A model generated the notes under the pieces. It made no database searches. It had not been told where the DNA came from and saw nothing but the letters and a program-made list of their open reading frames with translations. From the NCBI GenBank assembly GCA_031263665.1, contig JAISFJ010000032.1, forward strand, positions 1 to 10,379: a stretch of 10,379 nucleotides of DNA. The letters run 5' to 3'. Origin of the DNA: Coriobacteriales bacterium (GTDB lineage: Bacteria > Actinomycetota > Coriobacteriia > Coriobacteriales > UBA8131). The position numbers were made by a program, and so were the translations under genes. This document shows, one piece after another, positions 1-7,337 of the stretch (the stretch's first letter is position 1; every line of letters begins with the position of its first letter).

Positions 1-79
1 CGATAACGCCGCCGCAGGCGGTGCAATGCTCTTGTTTTTCTCCTTTTGATACCCCGTAGCTTGCTACGGGGTAGTTCAT
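1..79 (-). CDS. 5' end of a divergent gene, probable zinc-ribbon protein (partial)
   Basis: Reading the minus strand from an ATG at 79-77, the frame stays open to the window edge (26 codons). The protein begins MNYPVASYGVSKGEK and continues QEHCTACGGVI. The C-T-A-C-G-G spacing (Cys19 and Cys22) is the first half of a zinc ribbon or rubredoxin-like knuckle. A good Shine-Dalgarno, AAGGAAG, lies on the minus strand about 8 nt before the ATG (plus-strand 88-94). The gene would diverge from the kinase operon with about 145 bp between the two starts. The second Cys pair and any further domain lie outside the window, so function cannot be named. The competing reading is a plus-strand tail in frame 2, ending in TGA at 47-49 (DNAAAGGAMLLFFSF). 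I prefer the minus strand because it has both the binding site and the Cys motif. Confidence 0.58.
   Translation of the reverse strand, partial: MNYPVASYGVSKGEKQEHCTACGGVI
50..73. repeat. Perfect palindrome, 11-bp arms
   Basis: The arm TACCCCGTAGC at 50-60 is followed by TT and then its exact reverse complement at 63-73. It lies inside codons 3-10 of the divergent minus-strand gene. The plus-strand reading is followed by GTTCATTTC, which is a poor U-tract, so it is not a convincing terminator. It could be a hairpin in the 5' coding region of the minus-strand mRNA that limits translation, a protein-binding operator, or the terminator of an upstream plus-strand gene if the minus-strand reading is wrong. 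Confidence 0.75.
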
Positions 80-135
80 TTCAGTGCTTCCTTAGGTAAA
101 ACAACAGATAAAAACAGAGGAAACTGGCTGTTAGG

Positions 136-148
136 TGACATTTTGTCA
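136..148. promoter_or_regulatory. Candidate operator, TGACA-N3-TGTCA
   Basis: There is a perfect 5-bp inverted repeat with a 3-bp spacer in the divergent intergenic region between the minus-strand gene and the kinase gene. The geometry (13 bp, dyad) suits a dimeric regulator. The right arm read on the minus strand gives TTGACA, a consensus -35 hexamer. I find no -10 at a usual distance from it, so I do not call a promoter there. The regulator is unknown. Confidence 0.35.
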
Positions 149-172
149 AAATAAGTGAAAACAGGGTGAGGT

Positions 173-203
173 TTGCGACTGTCGCGCTTGGTATAACTAT
201 AAC
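173..203 (+). promoter_or_regulatory. Candidate promoter of the kinase operon
   Basis: TTGCGA at 173-178 could be a -35. The -10 would be one of two overlapping hexamers in a TATAACTATAAC run at 192-203. The spacing to the second TATAAC is 19 bp, longer than ideal, so the assignment is weak. Transcription from here would start near 210, leaving a leader of about 15 nt that still contains the Shine-Dalgarno GGGAG at 215-219. Confidence 0.3.
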
Positions 204-225
204 AAGCAAAGGATGGGAGCTAATC

Positions 226-3200
226 ATGTCAGTGCGATTGAAAGTCATATTGATTATCATAAGTGCAATCGCCATCACCACGGCTGCTAATCTCGGTGTC
301 AGTTTGCTATTCACCAAGCAGAACCTGATAAAGACGACCGAGGCTGATATTAAGGTAATTGCTCAAATCGCAGACGAATACATAACTTCTGAAATTAACC
401 TTCTCAGGTCGGATGTTGCTCGCGCGGCACAGTATCTGGAGACACGCCCCGAAGAAGAACTCACCCAGGCACTCGAAGAACAGGCCAGCTTGTACCGTAC
501 GTTTTTGGGTATGGCGATTCTCAAAAAGGACGGTGTTATTACGCGCGGGGGAACCAACCCCGCATCGGCTGTGACATCGGACAGCGACACTGCCCACCGC
601 GCCTTTAACGGTGAAGAAATCATATCAACAACGCGCTATACCGAAGACGGCACGCTGGTATTTGATGTCTGTGTGCCGATGGCAAACGAGCGCGTACTCG
701 CGGTTACCGTTCCCGGCCTGTTTTTCAGCAACTTGCTTTCTTCCATACGTGTTTGGGAAACCGGTAGCATCTTTATGGTCGATAACGAAGGCACTATCAT
801 CGCGAGCGGCCTCACCGACAGGGTTGCCGAGCGCCTCAACTTCATAAACGCCGCCAAACAAGACGAGCAGCTCGACGAGATAGCTTCTTATTTCTCGGAG
901 ATGATTAAGGGTGAGCCGACGAGCGGTCTTTATACCTTAGATGGACAACGACGGCTCTGCTTTGCCGTGCCTGTTGCCGGCTCCAAAATAGGCTGGTCGC
1001 TTGGAGTGGTAGCGCCGCTCGAAGAAAGCCCCATCACGCAACTGCGACACGACCTGCTTTTGAGCGAACTCACGTTTTTTGTCATTGCCGCGGTCATAGC
1101 AGTGTTCGCCTCAAAACGTATCGTGAGGCCGCTTGAGGAAAAATACCGGAGAAACGAGGAGCTCGCAAAGCTCAAAGTGAAGGCCGAGCGTGCTTCCAAG
1201 GCCAAGAGCACTTTTTTGGCGAACACGAGTCATGAGATGCGCACGCCACTCAACGCGATTATTGGCCTCAGTGAGCTGCAACTTCTCGAAAATCACGATG
1301 CCGCGACTCAGGAGGACCTCGCGAGGATACATCACGCGGGTACAACCCTGCTCAGCATCATCAACGACATCTTGGATATATCGAAGGTCGAATCCGGCAA
1401 ATTCGCGGTCATTCCGGTTGAGTACGACACCCCGAGCCTCATCAATGACACGATTGTCGCGAGCATGACGCGTATAGGTAGTAAACCTATCGAGTTTATT
1501 TTGCAGATAGACGAAACACTCCCCGCGCGCCTTTACGGTGATGAACTCAGGGTCAAACAGATATTTAACAACCTTCTTTCCAATGCGTTCAAATATACCA
1601 AGGAAGGCTTTGTTACCTGGACGATTGGATTTGAACGCCGTCGTAGTGTCAATGTTGAAAATTCCGAACAGGCCGCCGAGGGCACTTTGCGCTCTTCCAA
1701 AAGTGCCCCGGTGTGCCTTGTCGAAAATGCTTCTTCTTCCGCATCAGCCTCTTTTGCCGAAAACGCTCCGTACCCCGAAGAAACCGTCTGGCTTGTCTCA
1801 AGCGTCACCGATACCGGCGTTGGCATCAAACCTGAGGACATCGAGAGGCTGTTCACCGATTACAATCAGGTTGATGTCAAGAGTAATCGCACTATTGAAG
1901 GAACCGGACTCGGCCTTGCGATTACGCAGCGCCTGCTCGAGATAATGGGTGGCACGATAGAAGTGCGGAGCGTTTACGGCCACGGGAGCACCTTCACGGT
2001 GTGCATCCCTCAGGGTTTTGCGAGCGAGCAGCCCATCGGCAGTGAGGTTGTCGCGAACCTGCAACGCTTCCGCCATGTCGAGAGCAAACACGACCTCCGA
2101 GCCGCGCCCGTCAGTATCCAGTTACCGTACGCGCGAGTTTTGCTCGTCGACGATAACCAGACAAACCTCGCGGTAGCTCGTGGGATGATGAAGCGCTACG
2201 GTATGCAGGTGGATTGCGTGGACAACGGGCCAGGCGCCATCGAGCTTATCCGAAACGAAAAACATCGCTATCATGCCATATTCATGGACCATATGATGCC
2301 GGGCATGGATGGCATCGAAGCCTTTGAGCGAATACGCGCCATCAAAACTCCTTACGCGACCACCGTGCCGATTATCGCGCTGACGGCTAATGCCATAGCG
2401 GGAAACGCGGAGATGTTTGAAAGCAAGGGTTTTGCGGCCTTCCTCTCCAAGCCCGTTGACCTCACGCAGCTCGATGCGATTATCCGCCGTTGGGTTCGCG
2501 ACCGGGAATATGAAAAGAGCATCGGTCAGGATTTTGAGTCGAAACAGGCGGAGTTGGAAAATCCCGAGACGCCAGCGGAGCCACTTGAGCCGACCGAGCC
2601 AACCGAGCCAAGCACGCTGGCGGAATCGGTAGAGCCAACCGAGCCAAGCACGCCAACCGAGCTGAAAGGGCTGCAAGAGCTGGGCGTTAACGTCTCAGTC
2701 GGCCTGGAGCGCTTGGACGGAAGTGTTGATGAGTACCTGAAGGTTTTGCGGACCTATGTCGCGGAGATGGCCTTGTTGCTCGCTGACGTGGACGAACTTG
2801 CGACACAACGACTCGATGACTATGCCATCGTGGTACACGGCATCAAGGGCAGCAGCCGTGCTGTGGGCGCCGAGGAGTTGGCCGCGATGGCGAATAAGCT
2901 CGAAACAGCGGCTCAAACCCGCGACGGTGACTTTGTTTCAAAGCACACCGGCATGTTCATCGAACAGGCAAAACTCCTGATTGCGGGTACGGAAACGGTT
3001 CTCGATGCCGTGGACACTCTCAAGTCTTCGTGGAGTAAGCCGAGTAAGAATAAACCTGATTCGCTGGCTCTTACGCGTCTGTATGAGGCGGCCGAGGACT
3101 TCAGTATAGATGGCGTCGAAGACGCTCTCGAAGAGCTCGAACAATATGACTACCAGGTGGAAGGAAAGCTTGTCGTTTGGTTACGGGAACAATGTAACGA

Positions 3201-3294
3201 CCTTGCTTTTAATGAGATAGTGGTGCATCTGTCCGATTATATCGAAACAGAAGAAGGTGAGATGAATGAATACCAAAACTATCAAAAAGCGTAA
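226..3294 (+). CDS. Hybrid sensor histidine kinase (Cache-HisKA-HATPase-REC-HPt)
   Basis: A membrane sensor kinase of 1022 aa. I place the start at ATG 226, not at the in-frame GTG 166, because GGGAG at 215-219 sits 6 nt upstream and the TM segment then starts at residue 7. Order: TM1 ~7-28; extracellular double-Cache-like sensor ~30-280, with GSIFMVDNEGTIIAS and a late GWSLGVVAPLEES; TM2 ~282-300; HisKA with SHEMRTPLN, phospho-His336; HATPase with N-box NNLLSNAFKYT (Asn449, Asn453), G1 Asp529 in DTGVGI and G2 GTGLGLA at 559-565; REC ~637-757 with Asp642/643, phospho-Asp688 and Lys742; a Pro/Glu/Thr linker; HPt with VHGIKGSSR, phospho-His871. All residues needed for a full His-Asp-His relay are present. 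A Ser/Glu/Ala-rich insert (~471-518) separates the N and G1 boxes. No clear HAMP domain follows TM2. The first gene of an operon, it overlaps the HD-GYP gene by 29 nt, its likely final phosphoacceptor. The ligand is unknown. Confidence 0.93.
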   Translation: MSVRLKVILIIISAIAITTAANLGVSLLFTKQNLIKTTEADIKVIAQIADEYITSEINLLRSDVARAAQYLETRPEEELTQALEEQASLYRTFLGMAILKKDGVITRGGTNPASAVTSDSDTAHRAFNGEEIISTTRYTEDGTLVFDVCVPMANERVLAVTVPGLFFSNLLSSIRVWETGSIFMVDNEGTIIASGLTDRVAERLNFINAAKQDEQLDEIASYFSEMIKGEPTSGLYTLDGQRRLCFAVPVAGSKIGWSLGVVAPLEESPITQLRHDLLLSELTFFVIAAVIAVFASKRIVRPLEEKYRRNEELAKLKVKAERASKAKSTFLANTSHEMRTPLNAIIGLSELQLLENHDAATQEDLARIHHAGTTLLSIINDILDISKVESGKFAVIPVEYDTPSLINDTIVASMTRIGSKPIEFILQIDETLPARLYGDELRVKQIFNNLLSNAFKYTKEGFVTWTIGFERRRSVNVENSEQAAEGTLRSSKSAPVCLVENASSSASASFAENAPYPEETVWLVSSVTDTGVGIKPEDIERLFTDYNQVDVKSNRTIEGTGLGLAITQRLLEIMGGTIEVRSVYGHGSTFTVCIPQGFASEQPIGSEVVANLQRFRHVESKHDLRAAPVSIQLPYARVLLVDDNQTNLAVARGMMKRYGMQVDCVDNGPGAIELIRNEKHRYHAIFMDHMMPGMDGIEAFERIRAIKTPYATTVPIIALTANAIAGNAEMFESKGFAAFLSKPVDLTQLDAIIRRWVRDREYEKSIGQDFESKQAELENPETPAEPLEPTEPTEPSTLAESVEPTEPSTPTELKGLQELGVNVSVGLERLDGSVDEYLKVLRTYVAEMALLLADVDELATQRLDDYAIVVHGIKGSSRAVGAEELAAMANKLETAAQTRDGDFVSKHTGMFIEQAKLLIAGTETVLDAVDTLKSSWSKPSKNKPDSLALTRLYEAAEDFSIDGVEDALEELEQYDYQVEGKLVVWLREQCNDLAFNEIVVHLSDYIETEEGEMNEYQNYQKA
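2596..2652 (+). repeat. In-frame direct repeat in the REC-HPt linker
   Basis: An exact 21-bp unit occurs at 2596-2616 and 2632-2652, 36 bp (12 codons) apart. It encodes EPTEPST each time and is flanked by further partial copies (LEPTEP before, TPTEL after). The result is a flexible acidic proline linker between the receiver and HPt domains. It is in frame, so changes in copy number would alter linker length without breaking the protein. Confidence 0.85.
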
Positions 3295-4390
3295 AAGGAT
3301 TGCCTTGGTCGATGACAACATGACCAGCCTTGCCATTGGGCGCAACATGCTCAAGGAGCTCTACGAAGTGTATCCCGTGCAGTCGGGAGGGCAGCTTCTC
3401 GAAAAAATGGAGATGATGCGCCCCGACCTCATCCTTCTCGACATCGAAATGCCGGACATGAATGGCTACGAGACACTTCGCAGGCTCAAAGAACGCTACG
3501 ACCTGCTCTCAACACCCGTCATCTTTTTAACGGCAAAGACCGACATGAGAAGCGAGATTGAGGGGCTCGGCCTCGGCGCCGTCGATTACATCGTCAAACC
3601 TTTCAGCGCTCCTTTGCTCATGAAGCGCATCGAGACTCATATGCTCGTCGCGGAACAGGGCAAGCAGCTCAAATGCTACAACGGGAATCTTCAGGAGGAA
3701 GTCCGGCTTAAAACCGAACGGGTATTCAGCCTCCAAAACGCCATGCTCGTCACCGTCTCAGAGATGATTGAGTCTCGCGACAGCGTCACCGGCGGCCATA
3801 TCGAGCGCACTCAAAACTTCATGCGTCTGCTCATCGAAGACCTTATCGCAAACGACGTCTACACCGAGCTCATCCGTGAATGGGACCTCGATTTGGTGCT
3901 GCTCTCGGCGCCGCTTCATGACACCGGAAAAATCTCCATCAGCGATGCCTTGCTCAACAAGCCCGGCAAGCTCACGCGCGATGAGTTCAAAATCATGCAA
4001 AAACACGTCGAATATGGCGTACGGATATTGGAGAAAGTCGAGCGGAGCACCTGCGAAAGCTCACTGCTCAAGTACGCGAAAACGATTGCGGGAACGCATC
4101 ACGAGAAATGGGATGGAAGCGGTTATCCCAACGGTCTGAAAGGGAAAGAAATTCCCCTCGAAGGCAGGTTGATGGCGGTAGCCGATGTGTATGACGCCCT
4201 CATTTCGATTCGTCCCTACAAAGAAGCCCTCTCCTTCGGCGATGCGCGACGCATCATGCTCGAAGGCAAAGGCTCCCATTTTGACCCCGCGCTTATCGAC
4301 TCGTTTACCAGGGTCGAAAGACTTTTCATCAAAGTTGCCCAAGAGTACGACTGGGCTTCCTCATATGATTGCGAACGATTGGCAAGTTAA
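3266..4390 (+). CDS. Response regulator, REC-HD-GYP cyclic-di-GMP phosphodiesterase
   Basis: A 374-aa cytoplasmic response regulator of the RpfG type, predicted to hydrolyse cyclic-di-GMP when its receiver is phosphorylated. REC ~10-125: ALVDDN, phospho-Asp59 in LILLDIEMPDMNG, and Lys111 in VKPF. A helical linker follows (~126-160). The HD-GYP domain (~161-350) has His178 (TGGHIERT), the metal pair His218-Asp219 (LHDTGKI), His247 (KHVEYG), His278-His279-Glu280, the signature GSGYP (284-288), DVYDAL (307-312) and KGSHFDP (335-341). All catalytic hallmarks are kept, so an active enzyme is expected. The start is ATG 3266, with AAGGTGAG just upstream. The ATG at 3262 belongs to the kinase frame. 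The 29-nt overlap suggests translational coupling and a dedicated kinase-regulator pair. No GGDEF cyclase is in the window. Some HD-GYP proteins act on other cyclic dinucleotides, so the substrate is inferred. Confidence 0.93.
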   Translation: MNTKTIKKRKRIALVDDNMTSLAIGRNMLKELYEVYPVQSGGQLLEKMEMMRPDLILLDIEMPDMNGYETLRRLKERYDLLSTPVIFLTAKTDMRSEIEGLGLGAVDYIVKPFSAPLLMKRIETHMLVAEQGKQLKCYNGNLQEEVRLKTERVFSLQNAMLVTVSEMIESRDSVTGGHIERTQNFMRLLIEDLIANDVYTELIREWDLDLVLLSAPLHDTGKISISDALLNKPGKLTRDEFKIMQKHVEYGVRILEKVERSTCESSLLKYAKTIAGTHHEKWDGSGYPNGLKGKEIPLEGRLMAVADVYDALISIRPYKEALSFGDARRIMLEGKGSHFDPALIDSFTRVERLFIKVAQEYDWASSYDCERLAS

Positions 4391-4463
4391 TGTACGTTCT
4401 TAAAAAGACATATCGCGACGCCCATCCCTTGTCCCCGTCCAGGATGCGGCGTGCTCCCTATAA

Positions 4464-4554
4464 GACGAGTGCCGTGCCCTCAGCACCACTCCCCACATGC
4501 GACACCTCTCTTGTGTCGCGCCTTCAGCCCCACTCCCTTCACACGGCACTCGTC
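4464..4554. repeat. Symmetric nested palindrome/direct-repeat element
   Basis: The only structured element in the 351-bp gene-free stretch 4391-4741. Outer arms: GACGAGTGCCGTG at 4464-4476 and its exact reverse complement at 4542-4554. Inner hairpin: GCGACAC at 4499-4505 and GTGTCGC at 4513-4519, with a 7-nt loop. Between arm and hairpin on each side lies a 14-bp unit, TCAGCACCACTCCC at 4480-4493 and TCAGCCCCACTCCC at 4524-4537, a direct repeat with one mismatch. The gaps are 3, 5, 4 and 4 nt, so the layout is nearly symmetric. As RNA it would fold as a long stem, an internal loop with two matching pyrimidine-rich strands, and a capping hairpin. It could be the transcription end of the HD-GYP operon (it is followed by TCTCTTAC, not a clean U-run), a repetitive extragenic palindrome, or a control region of the LAL gene. 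Confidence 0.7.
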
Positions 4555-4632
4555 TCTCTTACACAAACAATCAATTGGTACTTCTCTTCGGCTCCCCCTC
4601 TTTCTTTTCCTGCGTTTAGCGTCTTTCCGCTA

Positions 4633-4641
4633 TGCTATAAT
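4633..4641 (+). promoter_or_regulatory. Extended -10 promoter of the LAL regulator gene
   Basis: TGCTATAAT fits the extended -10 pattern TGnTATAAT exactly. The -35 side is poor (TTTAGC at 4615-4620 with a 15-bp spacer), which is usual for extended -10 promoters. Transcription would begin near 4648, giving a leader of about 94 nt before the ATG at 4742. Confidence 0.6.
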
Positions 4642-4741
4642 CGGTTGCAAGAAGCGCCGTGCGTGTCCTCATGTTTTGCAGGATAAGAAAACAGCGGGTG
4701 GCTCGTCGGCACGTTCTTGGGGTTTAGGGGGAAAGAAAAGT

Positions 4742-7291
4742 ATGGCTGAGCGCAAGGGAGTCGCTGGGCCGCTGACGAGGGTAGAAGGACGAAGGGTTCT
4801 TCGCAGGGCACGTGTGGATTCTCTGCTCGACCAAGCGCTTACTCATCCAATTACCACTATCGTTGCCGGTCCCGGTTATGGAAAATCGGTCGCGGTGTAC
4901 TCGTATCTACGAGAAAGCGAAGCGCGAGCCGTCTGGGTGCAGCTCTCAAAAAGCGATAACATGCCGTCCCACTTCTGGGAGACCTTCTCGCTTGCCATTA
5001 TGTCGCTCAATCAGAAATTGGCTACGGCCATGGCCAATCTGGGCTTTCCCGAATCCGATGAGATTCGAGGTTATTTTGCCGAGCTGCTCCGCGATGAATT
5101 TAAGCTGCGGTTTCATTACGTGCTCGTATTTGATGACCTGCATCTTCTCGAAGAAGGGCCCGTCTTAGACTTCATTGTCCGGATGTCGCGCTCTCTTTCT
5201 AAAGGCATCTCGCTCGTCACCATATCGCGGCGTGACAATTTTCCCATTGCGGCAGAACTCGCCCAGGCCGGCCGGCTTTTTCGCATCGATGAAAGTGAGC
5301 TTGCGTTCACAAAAAGCGAGATGCTCGAATACTTTGAGCAGATGGCCGTTTTGCCGTCAACCGAAGTGGCGACCGGCCTTTATTACGATACGGAGGGCTT
5401 CCCGTTTGCGGTCTCGCTCGCGGCCCGGCTTCTCGAAAAAAATCCTCAGGATAGCGATTACGTTCGCACGGCGCTCAAAGGAAGCGTTCACAAGATAATC
5501 GACGAACAGCTTTTTGCCCTCATTTCCGATGACCTCAAGCATTTTTTGCTCAAACTCTCGCTTGTCAAGCACCTGTCGCCCGAGCTGATTGACGAGCTGC
5601 AAGGCGGCCAGGATGCTATGAACGAGCTCGCAAACACCAGCTCATTGATACGCTACGACCAATACATGCACGTGTATCGCCTCCATCACCTGTTGTTGGG
5701 CTATCTCGAGAGCAAGCAGGACATGCTTTCAAAAGAAGAGCGCGCGGAGGCTTACGCGAAAGCCGCGCAGTGGTGTGATAAAAACGGGTATCGGATTGAC
5801 GCGCTGTCCTATTATCGCGCGATGGGAAACTACGACGCCATCATCACCATAGCCTCTACCTATCCTTTGGTAATGCCTCTCGATATCGCGACAGAGCTGC
5901 TCGAAGCGTTTGAGCAGGCGCCCAAGGAGCTCTTACACTCAAATCCGGCCGCACTCATACTCTATCCTCGACTCATCATGACGGTGGGCCGCGTTGACGA
6001 GTCGATTGCGTTGATACATGAATACATCGCGCTGCTCGAAACTCGCCCGTCGAGTGCCAACCATGACCGCATGTTGATGGGGCTTCACAACGCCCTGGGC
6101 TTTGCCAAGATGATTACCTGCCCCGAGACAAACGACTTTGGCTTTGCTCAACATTTTAAGGATGCCATGAGCTATGCCGACACCGCCGCTCGGACTTCTG
6201 CCAAGGGAAGCCTTGTCTACAATGTGGGGATGTATGCCCTGCGTCTTGGGCGCGCGCAGGTTGGAGACCCCGAGGCTTATATTGAGGAAGTCCGTCAGTC
6301 GGTGCCCTGTACGACCATCACGCTGAGGGGCTGTATGCATGGTTTGGAGTCTTTGGTGCGTTGCGAGTACGCGTATTTTTGCGGCCAGAGCGCCGAGGCC
6401 ACAACCCACGCTTTGCACTGTATCCGGGATGCGCGCGAGTACGGCCAGGTGGAAATAGAGTGTCGAGCGCTGTACCTTCTGCTTCGTACTTATCTTCAGA
6501 TGGGCAAATACGAGCAAATCATGGATGTGATAGCTCAACTCGAAACTCTCATGAACGCGCAGACCTTCATGAATCGCTACTTGTTTTATGAAGTCATTAC
6601 CAGTTGGTTTTTTGCCATGATTGGCGAGGTCAACCGTGTGGAGAGTTGGCTGAAAAGCAACCTGTGGACGTCGGGCTTAAATGACCTCGTCAGCGGCATG
6701 GATGATTTCGCGAAGCTCAAATACTATCTTGCCATAAAAGACTACGATACGCTTCTCGCCTTTGTCGAGAGCCGGGATACGAGTTTTGTCGTCGGCAAAA
6801 TTGGCCTCATGGCCGCTCGCGCTGTCTGTTATCAGCGGCTTGGCAATCAAAAGGAAGCATTGGTCTCGTTGGCGCAGACCTATGAACTTGCGCGCCCCTG
6901 TGGACTTGATATGCTGTTTATCGAGTTAGGTAACAATATGCGCAGCCTTACCACCGCCGCGCTGAAATCGTCCGACCCGGTACTTTCGGGGGTATCAACG
7001 GAGTGGCTTGAGACCATCCGCAGTCGGGCGACAACCTACGCGAAGCGCGTCGCCTTTGTCCGCTCCCGCTACCTTGAGGCGCACAGTTCGAGTGCGGATG
7101 TGCAGCTTACCACAAAAGAGCTCGAAATCCTCACCGACCTCACTCACGGTTTGTCGCGTACGGAAATCTCTGTGGCGCGGGGCGTCTCGATAAATACCGT
7201 TAAGTCGATGTTAACGATGATTTACGAGAAACTTGGGGCAGAAAACGCCATAGATGCCATTCGCCTCGCCACAACAAAGCAGCTTCTCTGA
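4742..7291 (+). CDS. LuxR-family transcriptional regulator, MalT/LAL type
   Basis: A large ATP-binding LuxR-type activator of 849 aa. I choose ATG 4742, preceded by AGGGGGAAAG (4726-4735). The frame is open upstream to 4451, but that stretch has low coding character and holds the promoter. Order: P-loop GPGYGKS at 43-49 within TTIVAGPGYGKS; Walker B VLVFDDLHLL at ~128-136; a sensor-like VTISRRDNFP at ~159-168; the MalT-family region ending in ELAFTKSE; a long alpha-helical TPR-like central part (~350-770) that in MalT binds the inducer; and a C-terminal LuxR helix-turn-helix from ~789 (LTTKELEIL, then GLSRTEISVARGVSINTVKS, recognition helix around INTVKSML). LAL proteins typically multimerise in an ATP- and ligand-dependent way to activate nearby promoters. 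The inducer cannot be deduced. It is monocistronic or the first gene before the FMN enzyme, with 153 bp between them. Confidence 0.9.
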   Translation: MAERKGVAGPLTRVEGRRVLRRARVDSLLDQALTHPITTIVAGPGYGKSVAVYSYLRESEARAVWVQLSKSDNMPSHFWETFSLAIMSLNQKLATAMANLGFPESDEIRGYFAELLRDEFKLRFHYVLVFDDLHLLEEGPVLDFIVRMSRSLSKGISLVTISRRDNFPIAAELAQAGRLFRIDESELAFTKSEMLEYFEQMAVLPSTEVATGLYYDTEGFPFAVSLAARLLEKNPQDSDYVRTALKGSVHKIIDEQLFALISDDLKHFLLKLSLVKHLSPELIDELQGGQDAMNELANTSSLIRYDQYMHVYRLHHLLLGYLESKQDMLSKEERAEAYAKAAQWCDKNGYRIDALSYYRAMGNYDAIITIASTYPLVMPLDIATELLEAFEQAPKELLHSNPAALILYPRLIMTVGRVDESIALIHEYIALLETRPSSANHDRMLMGLHNALGFAKMITCPETNDFGFAQHFKDAMSYADTAARTSAKGSLVYNVGMYALRLGRAQVGDPEAYIEEVRQSVPCTTITLRGCMHGLESLVRCEYAYFCGQSAEATTHALHCIRDAREYGQVEIECRALYLLLRTYLQMGKYEQIMDVIAQLETLMNAQTFMNRYLFYEVITSWFFAMIGEVNRVESWLKSNLWTSGLNDLVSGMDDFAKLKYYLAIKDYDTLLAFVESRDTSFVVGKIGLMAARAVCYQRLGNQKEALVSLAQTYELARPCGLDMLFIELGNNMRSLTTAALKSSDPVLSGVSTEWLETIRSRATTYAKRVAFVRSRYLEAHSSSADVQLTTKELEILTDLTHGLSRTEISVARGVSINTVKSMLTMIYEKLGAENAIDAIRLATTKQLL

Positions 7292-7302
7292 TACACTTTC
7301 TT

Positions 7303-7324
7303 AGGAGCTCTTAGGGAAGCTCCT
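7303..7324 (+). terminator. Stem-loop just after the LAL gene, weak terminator
   Basis: AGGAGCT at 7303-7309 pairs perfectly with AGCTCCT at 7318-7324 across an 8-nt loop, beginning 12 nt after the LAL stop codon. The stem can extend by a wobble pair and one more pair. It is followed by GAATCGG, not a U-run, so intrinsic termination would be weak or partial. The hexamer CTTAGG occurs at 7300-7305 and again in the loop at 7310-7315. Confidence 0.4.
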
Positions 7325-7337
7325 GAATCGGTCAGGG

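Noticed and set aside
166..225. GTG start adding 20 residues to the kinase
   Set aside because: ATG 226 has a well-spaced GGGAG and gives a standard N-terminal membrane anchor. The GTG lies upstream of the likely -10.
2122..2676. Minus-strand open frame of 184 codons with Trp/Leu/Arg repeats
   Set aside because: The repeats are the complement of the EPTEPST linker codons of the kinase. The kinase REC domain on the plus strand is unambiguous.
4464..4554. Integron attC site or CRISPR repeats as explanation of the symmetric element
   Set aside because: There is no GTTRRRY core at the arm ends, no integrase is visible, and only two short repeats are present without the regular spacer pattern of CRISPR.
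4451..4741. N-terminal extension of the LAL gene by 97 codons
   Set aside because: The extension has no family similarity, contains the symmetric element and the extended -10 promoter, and the ATG at 4742 has a purine-rich ribosome binding site.
5939..6538. Minus-strand open frame of 199 codons opposite the LAL gene
   Set aside because: Shadow of the plus-strand gene, whose LuxR/MalT architecture is continuous through this region.
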